Shown here piece by piece: positions 13,401 to 22,400 of a DNA stretch of 47,991 bases. How positions within the stretch are numbered: position 1 is the first letter of the stretch; the number at the start of each line of letters is the position of its first letter. The DNA comes from a virus. The stretch is taken from IMG/VR virus record IMGVR_UViG_3300028581_000071, positions 1 to 47,991 of that record; one strand, 5' to 3'. A program made the translations under genes and the position numbers. The notes below the pieces were generated by a model. It did not search any database, was not told where the DNA came from, and was given only the letters and a program-made list of their open reading frames with translations.

Positions 13401-16400
13401 TCCGTATGGGTTTGGACCAACTGAGTTTGGCTACAATGTAAAAGCTAATCATACTAACAGCATCGTGGTCTCTGCTCCGGTCGGTACTCGTTATACAGGT
13501 ACTTTCTTTGACTTCACCGATGATGAAAATCTAAACAATGACACCGTGTTTGACAATAATGCAACAAGATTTGTTGACTCGTATCCAAACGCCGGTGCAG
13601 TCTATATGTTTGAGTACCTCTCAAATAACAACGAAAGCGTGTCATCGCCCGGTTCTTGGACATACGCACAGAGCGTCAACGACATCAATACTGATTACGG
13701 CTTTAACCCTCAATATGGTGCAGCACTAGACTTTAATTCAAACGCAGTGATTGTTGGCTCGCCAAACTTCCAGCCAACTACAATCGGCGGTGAAGCTATC
13801 GTCTACTTTAATGCATCTGGCGTAAATGACTGGGCAGTGTACAGACAGAGTTCAGCCGTAGTTGACATCAACCGAATTCAGAACACGCAGTTGTTTGGTG
13901 CAATCACCAATGAAACACTAGTAAATCTTGATTACATCGATCCTCTGCAAAACAAAATTCTTGGTGCAGCACGAGAAAATCTTGATTTCGTGACAGGTGT
14001 AGACCCTGCAACATACAACGTAAGTTACAACACCGAATCGGGTCCTGTATGGGGCGGAGCACATGTCGGTAGACTGTGGTTCGACACATCAAACGTAAGA
14101 TGGGTAAACTATCATCAAAATGACGTTGTATATAACAGTAGCTACTGGGGTGAAGTATTCCCTGGGTCAGATGTTGCGGTATACAGCTGGATCAGTAGCT
14201 TCATTCCTCCACAGAACTATCAGGGTCCGGGCGTACCGTACGATGTCAATCAGTATGTAGTCAACAACGTGATTAATTCATCAAACGTTGTCGTTCCAAT
14301 ATATTACTTCTGGGTACGAAACACTAATGTAATTTTCAGCCAGACCGGCAAGACATTATCTGATTCGGTTGTGCAATCGTATATCGCTAACCCACGCGCA
14401 TCTGGTATTTCTTACATGGCTCCGTTGTTGCCAAACACATTTGGTATTTACAATTCAGGTGCTTACATCAACGCTGACGACAGCGTGTTTCATGTTGGGT
14501 TCTCTAACAGCCAGTCTGAAGATACGATTCATAATGAGTACTCGCTCATTAGAGCAAATTTCCAAGATGACTTCTTGCCCGGCTCCCCTAACATAAACGC
14601 TACTCATGTTGAAGGTGGCATACACGGTGATATTGGACAGCAATACATCTACGGCGCACCGTATTCTCTATACGCTAAGCTGCTCGACTCTCTTGCAGGA
14701 TGCACTCCTTCAGGAACTGTTGTCCCTGACCCATTCTTACCAGCAGCAGTTCAGTCAGGTGTACTGGTACGTCCAAGTCAGAGTTTCTTCTACGAACGAC
14801 TTGAAGCAATCAAAAACTACTTGACTTATGCGAATGATATTATAATCAACTATCCTATCTTTGAATTGAGAGAAGAACTTTCGTTCTTGTTCACTACTGG
14901 TGAATTTTACAATACCCCTGACTACTGGAGTTATGTAGATTGGTGGGCCCCTGGATATAACAGCGGTGTTAAACCTTCTGTACAAGTTTCAGTGTTTGCT
15001 GAATTGTCTACACTGAACGTTGCAGTTGGCACTGTTGCGAGAGTAGTGCAAAATATATCAGGTAGATGGGAAGTCTATATTCAAACTACTGCTGGGGTTT
15101 GGAATAGAATCGGTCTACAAAACGGAACGTTGCAGTTCAAGAATGACCTGTGGAACTATGCAGCAGGCATGTTAGGATGGGATGGCAACTTCTTTGATAC
15201 TAATTCGTTTGACTTGTACCCTAGTGAAGAAACCCGTAGCATCATTCGTGCATTGAACGAACAGATTTATGTCAGCGACTTGTTAATTCACCGAAACAAG
15301 AGTTTGATTCTGCTGTTTGAATACATTCAGGCTGAAACAATCGAGTCTCAGAATTACTTACCTTGGTTAAACAAGACTTCACTCGCTGACGTTTCACACG
15401 TTATCCGAGAGTTGCTTCCTTACGAAGTCTATAAGACAGACGATCAAACATTCTTATCTGGCTATGTCAATGAAACAAAGCCATATCATGTTGTAATTAA
15501 AGACTTCTTATTCAAATACACTAAGACAGATGTTTTTGAAGGTGACGTTACAGACTTTGACGTACCGGCGGCATACAATTCAACTGACCAGCAGTTTATC
15601 TCACCTCAGTTGGTATACACGATTGACACTAGCGGAATTTACGAGTATAATGCACAGGATCCGATCTGGCAAACAAATGCTTACTCGCAGTGGTTCCAGA
15701 ATTTCGGGCTATCAGTAACCGGTCAGCCCGGGTTCCCGATCACGACGCTAAACTCATTCTTGACTCGCTCGACTAGATACATTCTAGTAGATAACGCACA
15801 CGGTTTCCCGGCTAACGGGGTGATTACTATTGGAACAGAACAGATCGGCTATTCATACGTTGACCGCTCTCTAAATATTGTCGGTGGACTAGCTAGAGGT
15901 ATAAATCAAACTACACCAGTTGATCACATTCCGGGCGAGCAAATCTTTATTGATCTCCCTGCTGTCATTCTACTTGATAGCGGTAGAGGCTATACTAATC
16001 CTCCTAAGGTAACCGCAGTAATTGACACTACGAAGTACCCTGTCCCAAGAGAATTGGCAGTGTTTGAGGCAGTGTTAGGCACAGATTCAGTAGTACAAAT
16101 CAATGTAGTTAATCCGGGTAGCGGATATGCTGTTCTTCCAACTCTAGAAATTGAACCAGCACTTACTGTTTACTTCAGTAATACGGATATCAATTCAAGA
16201 TTTAACACTATCAATATATATGCACCTGATCTAAGAACAGGTGATCTTGTTCGATATAGAGCAGGTATCGGTGCAGGAGCAGGTAGACTTGCAGACGGAC
16301 AGTGGTATTACATCAACGTTCTAGAAAGCACAACTATTTCTGTGATCGGGTTGTATTCTACTTACAGCAACGCTATCAACGACCAAGATAGAATCGCATT

Positions 16401-19400
16401 GTTCGACAATGGAACAGCGACCGGAATGTCATTGAATCTGGGGGCAAAGGCTTCTATCATTACTTCCTCTGCTCCAATCAGAGAAAATATCATCACTCTT
16501 AAGTTCGACCGTACTACCTACGGCTCAAAGATTGTGGATTGGCAAGCCGATTCATTCTACGGTGCTTACTTTGCAGGAAGCTACTACAGCGTTGATACTA
16601 CTGCCTCAAGCTCCGGTGTCTCGCTAGAAAGCACACACCCAGATATCAACACGTTGCTTGCATCTGCTGATGGCGCAACGTTTGAAATCACTGACGTACA
16701 AAATCAAGAAACACTCACTTGGTCTTCTTTGGTTAGAAACGTAGAAGAAACCATTAATGAAGGGTCAGGCTTCCCCGATGCGGACAGATACCTTATCAGA
16801 CTTGTGCTATCAGATAGCACCGAACCAAACGCTTCAGGATCAACGATCGGTTTCTATGTAGGAATGCCAATCAAATTTACAGGTGGCTTAGCTGGAACCG
16901 GTATTACGTCTGGAACAACATATTATGTCGCAAAAATAATTAACGAAACGGATTTCTCTATCGAAGATGCAAATGGTACGGTTATTGCATTGAACAGTAT
17001 CACAATAGAGGTTCCTGTGCTTTGCTACACAGGACAAGTAGTCGATACTGCAATCGTAAGCGTGAACTATCCTGGAATTCTAACTGCGACAGCTACTAGC
17101 GAAAGCAACAATGCAATCACTGTCCCTCTTACTGCTCTTGGCACAGGTGGTACCAATGGATTCTATCCTGGCTTGACTGTATTCTTTACAGGTACAGACG
17201 CTCAGTTCGCTGCTTTCGAGAACAAGATCATTGCAAACGAAGTGTATTACATCAATACTATCATCGATCAGCAGACCTTCACTATTTCCGAGTTCAAAAA
17301 TCCTACATTCACTAATGTATTGCAGAATATTGCAGACACGACACTAGTACTGCCAATAACTGCTACAGTGACCGAAACTATTGGAGCAAGTGATATTGTT
17401 GTACTAGACTCTAACGCAAACTTCAACTTCAACGATCCGGTAATCTTCAACACAATGGTAATTGCTGGTAGCGAAGTATCAACCTTTGGTAACATTGTTT
17501 CCGGCACTGTATATTATGTAAGCGAAGTAGTTGACGGTAGTCCAACACAAATTAAAATCTCTGAAACTAAAAGCGGCGTTAACTTTGATCTCAGCACAGT
17601 AGCAGCAGCCACTGATACTAGTGCAGTTGCAACTAACCAAAGCAACGTGATACCGCTAGCGGATGCTACCGGTGAGCTAACGATGAACGTAGCTCTTCCA
17701 GTAAGTCCGGGTCAAGTTAACGGTCAACAATTCAAGTTCTACCAGACTTCAGGGCAATACACCGATAAGTCAGGTGCAATTAGCAATCTAATTGAGACTA
17801 TTGTTTATGCTACTATTGCAGCGCCAGTGAACAAGGTTGCAGTTGAATCAACTACTAACTTCTATACTAACTTGCCGGTTCAGTTTGAAGTAGCAACTGG
17901 GAACCTATCTACCGGAACAACTTACTACGTGTTAGATTATTCTGGCAAGTCTGCAGGAGGCTCTACTTTACCAAATCTAGAAGTGCAAGTACAGCAAACA
18001 CTAAGCGCTGGAAACCAACTAATTTGCTACACTGGGACAGACACGAGTGATCTATACTTGAACATGCCAATAACGTTCTCTGGTACAGGATTGGGCGGGT
18101 TAATTATCAGTGATCAATACTTTATAAAGAGCATCGTTAACAGCACCACATTCACTGTATCTGAATTACCAGGCGGAACCACTACTACTCTGTCAGATGA
18201 TGCAGGCTTCATGGTTGGTACTGGTTATCCCTACATCACTGTCTCGGCATCTCCGGGAAGCTCACCTGTATCGCTAATAACATCCACAACTGCATCAGCA
18301 TTAGATCAGGTTAATCTCACAAACCCAACGTTTGATATCTCATATATCTTAGGTGGCTACAGAGCTATCATCGATAACGGCGGGTCTGGTTTTGCAATTA
18401 ACAACGTGATCACAATCAGCGGAACAGAAGTTGATGGTCTGTCACCCAAGAACGACATCATCATCACAGTCAGTGAGATTGATGCCAACGGTGTGATAAC
18501 TAGAGTTTCTCCTGCAGGGCAACCGCCTAACCTTGAGCTATCTTACTACCTAAAGGTTATTTCTGCTACTCAATTTGAAGTTTACGAAAATTCGTTAATG
18601 ACAATTCCAGTAAGTGGAAATACTTTCCCTTATGAGGGGTTAACATCGACTACTGCTACGGCTGCTTCCAACGATAGAATTACTGTTGGTGATTCATCTG
18701 TCTTCGATTTAAATGATGCAGTAGTCTTTAGTGGTGATATTTTTGCATCAGAAATTGTATTAGGTCAAACATACTACATCAAGTCTTTGCCTACTTCGAC
18801 TACAGTAACATTGTCGGCTGTTCCTGCTGGCACAACACTCAACATATCAACTGACACATCTGGTTCAATGACGATGGCTAAGCCAGGTAGCTTTGCTTAT
18901 CTGCCTCAACCGTTCTTCTTCCAACCATCTATCATCAGATACAACAACAGACTATATGAATGCTTGGTATCAAACAATGATCCAGAGTTCATCTTTGGTA
19001 AGTGGCAGTTGGTCGACCCTGGTTCTCGTAATATAAACGCTATGGATAGAGTCATCGGTTACTATCAACCAACTGCAAACATGCCGGGCGTTGATCTGAC
19101 ACAGTTGTTTGAAGGTGTTTCTTATCCGAACCCAATCTATTATGGTAATGCGTTCGAGCCTTCAAAGCAATTTGAAGTAGACACGAATTTGCAAGATCAA
19201 CCGTTCGATGAGGTTCTTCCTTCGACGTACACCGTCCAGGGCGCAGATTTCCCATACGGGTACGCACCCGAAGAACTAGTTGCCGGCAATGTGCGTGATA
19301 GTATAGCTATCACTGTTACTACACGCCCCGGTACAAACTGGGATGCAGCAGAATATGCTAACGTGGGCTATAGCGTAGTTTCACTTGAAATTGTTCCAGA

Positions 19401-22400
19401 GTCACAGACACAAACTGCTTACAGCTTTGATCGTGTTGTTCAGGTTCCCGCACAAGTTGCAGTTCAGGTTCTGAGTGCGACTACTGGGTTAGGAACTACC
19501 CTGTCACCTACTGAATATACGGTTGACTGGGTAAACAAGACTATTACTCTCGACAACCCAATTTCATTCACTCCTTCTCTAGAAACATTAAGAATCGATG
19601 TGTATGAAGTAGGTAACGGTGACCAGCTAGTTAAGTCAAGCACTCATAATGATCCGATCAGAACCAACTCCAATACCGGATTCAATGAAATTTACTTGAA
19701 CTGCAACTACAGCGATAGCATATTCAACGGCGGCGGCGTGATTCAACCGGGCTCATTTGATGTCGTGGTGACTGCGGTAGCCACTAGCAGCGTAACAAAT
19801 GAGATTACGTGCGACGACGCATCAAAGTTTTCGATTGGTGAAGCCATAACATTTACCGGTACCTTGTTTGGAAACATTCAGCCTAATACTACATACTACA
19901 TTAAGTCAGTGAGTAATATTACTGAATCAATTACTGTTTCACTATCATATGATCCTATCACTGGCATTGCAGGACCAACTGCACTACTGACAACTGATAC
20001 CGGAACAATGTACATCAACCTAACATATGGTTCTGATGTTCCTTGGACTGCACCTTACGTGATGCATAACGGTACTCTACTAGTAGAGGGGCGGTCAAGT
20101 CAAGTCACCGGTACTTCGGCATCAACAAACGCAATCATTACCAACTCAACTGCTGGTATGACTGTAGGGATGCCGGTAACATTTAGTGACACGATGTTTG
20201 GTAATGTAGTTGAACCGATGACAAGATATTATGTAACATCAATCATTGACAGCACGAACTTCACTATCTCTACTTCACCTAGCGGACCTAACTTGACATT
20301 GACTGATGCGACCGGAGGTGCATATTACATCACCAACGACTTTGCTTTCGGACTACAGCCGAACAATATTCAAGCAACGTTGATTTTTGCAACAGACAGC
20401 TACACTAATGATAATGACTATCTCTGCTATTCTGTGTTTGGTGAAGGCTCACCTATCACATACGGATACACTATCCCGCAAAGACAAGAGTTTGTAGCCA
20501 ACGGAACAGAAGTTTCGTTTGTGTTGTCTAACTTTGTAGGAGAAGACAATCCAATCAACGCGGTTGTAGAAATTGATGGAGTAAGACAGAACTCGTCTGC
20601 ATACAATATTAGCTTTGTAACAAACAGCGTAACGTTCTTTGCGGTCCCGGCAGCAAACTCAATCGTTTCTGTCACTAGCTATAACAAAACGGGACGGCAG
20701 TATTTGAATACTCAGTATGGTATTTCGGGTAACATCGGTAGTGCGTTTGCTACATTCACAGTGGGCACAACGACTAATACAAGCGGGACATGGGACCAAG
20801 ATGATCCTGATGTTCAGTCTTGGGACCAAGACTCTCCTTCGGTAGTGTCGTGGGATGAACAAGAGAGCTGGTTGAGCCTGTCTTCGGGCTCAACCGGGGT
20901 GCTTACGGTCAACGATCCTATCATCTTTGATGCTCCTACTATCGGCGGAATAGTTGCAGGACAAACTTACTATGTGATTGAAATCCTCGATAGTACTGAT
21001 TTCGTAATCTCAACTACACCAGGAGGAACTGCGTTCCAGTTGACCAACGATAGCGGTGCAATGACTGCTAACGCTAACGCATTGATTGTAGCAGAAATTA
21101 CCAATGTCAACAACAATATCACTCCTCCTTTAGCGACTACGCTTGCTACTGCTACAGATGGCGGCACCGATGAAATTACAGTTACAAGCACAGCTGGATT
21201 TATTGCAGGGGCAACTGTAGAATTTAGGGGTACTGCTTTCGGAGGGGTTGCAACTGATGGAACTGTTTATTTTGTAAACTCTGTTGTTGACGGTACTCAC
21301 TTTACGATTGAGGATGCTGACGGAGACATAGTTCCGCTATCTACGGCTACCGGAACCATAGAAGTGACCGTCGGTGGGCAATCTGCGGTACGTGTAACCA
21401 CTGCAATTCAAACAGGATTCACTACTAATACACTTGTAAGAATCGATGGTGTTGAGGGTTCAACTCAATTGAATAACAATACCTACTATGTGCGAGTGAT
21501 CAATAATTACACATTCGACCTATATAATCAGCCTTACACGGCTGATCTAAACGGAGTTAACTATCCGGTAACTACGGTATCCAATTATGTATCCGGTGGC
21601 TTCATCTGGAGACAGGGTTCATTCTATCTTGTTAACACGTATGCTACTGCAACATCGGTTACTGGTCAGATCACGGTAAACTCAACTGCAGGACTAGTCT
21701 ACGGGACACCTGTCTACTTCACACAGTCTGGAAACCAGAACGGCGACAACTTGATGGGCGGCCTCATTCAGGGCACTGAGTATTATGTTCGTGACTTCAT
21801 TGTCGGTGGAGCGATCACGGTTTCATCAACTAGAGGGGGTCCGGCAACCGCCCTGACAAATGACACTGGCTACATCAACGTCACTCAGTGGCAACAGACT
21901 AACGTAGACCGTCTATGGGTAACTATAAACGGCTATAGAGTTCCGTCATCTAAGCTCAAGCTGAATGACGTAAATGAGGTTAGCATCCTGTCTTCAATCA
22001 ATCCAGGGGATATTGTCATCATCACTAGCATGATGCCTTCTGCTACTCCAGATCAACAAGTTTACTTGAATTTAGTAGATTATGCAGGTAATCCAGCAGT
22101 GTATTCTGCAAATGACGAGACTAGAACTTGGTTGACCCGTACGTTAGGTATTCTAGATACTGTAATGTATGTAGGGGATGTTACATCATTGACCCAACAA
22201 GTTGTTCAAAACGTTACTGCACCTATAGCAGTTGCCGGTTACTACAACATTGGTTTAGACTCGGATAAGAGAACATTAACCGGAGTAACGGTTTATAATA
22301 ATACTACTGGTCAAAATATCAGTAACGATTATATAAGCATCATCTTAGTTGACGCTGCGCCGATTTTAAAAATTGCTTCAGGTTCTTGGATCGCTGCAGG

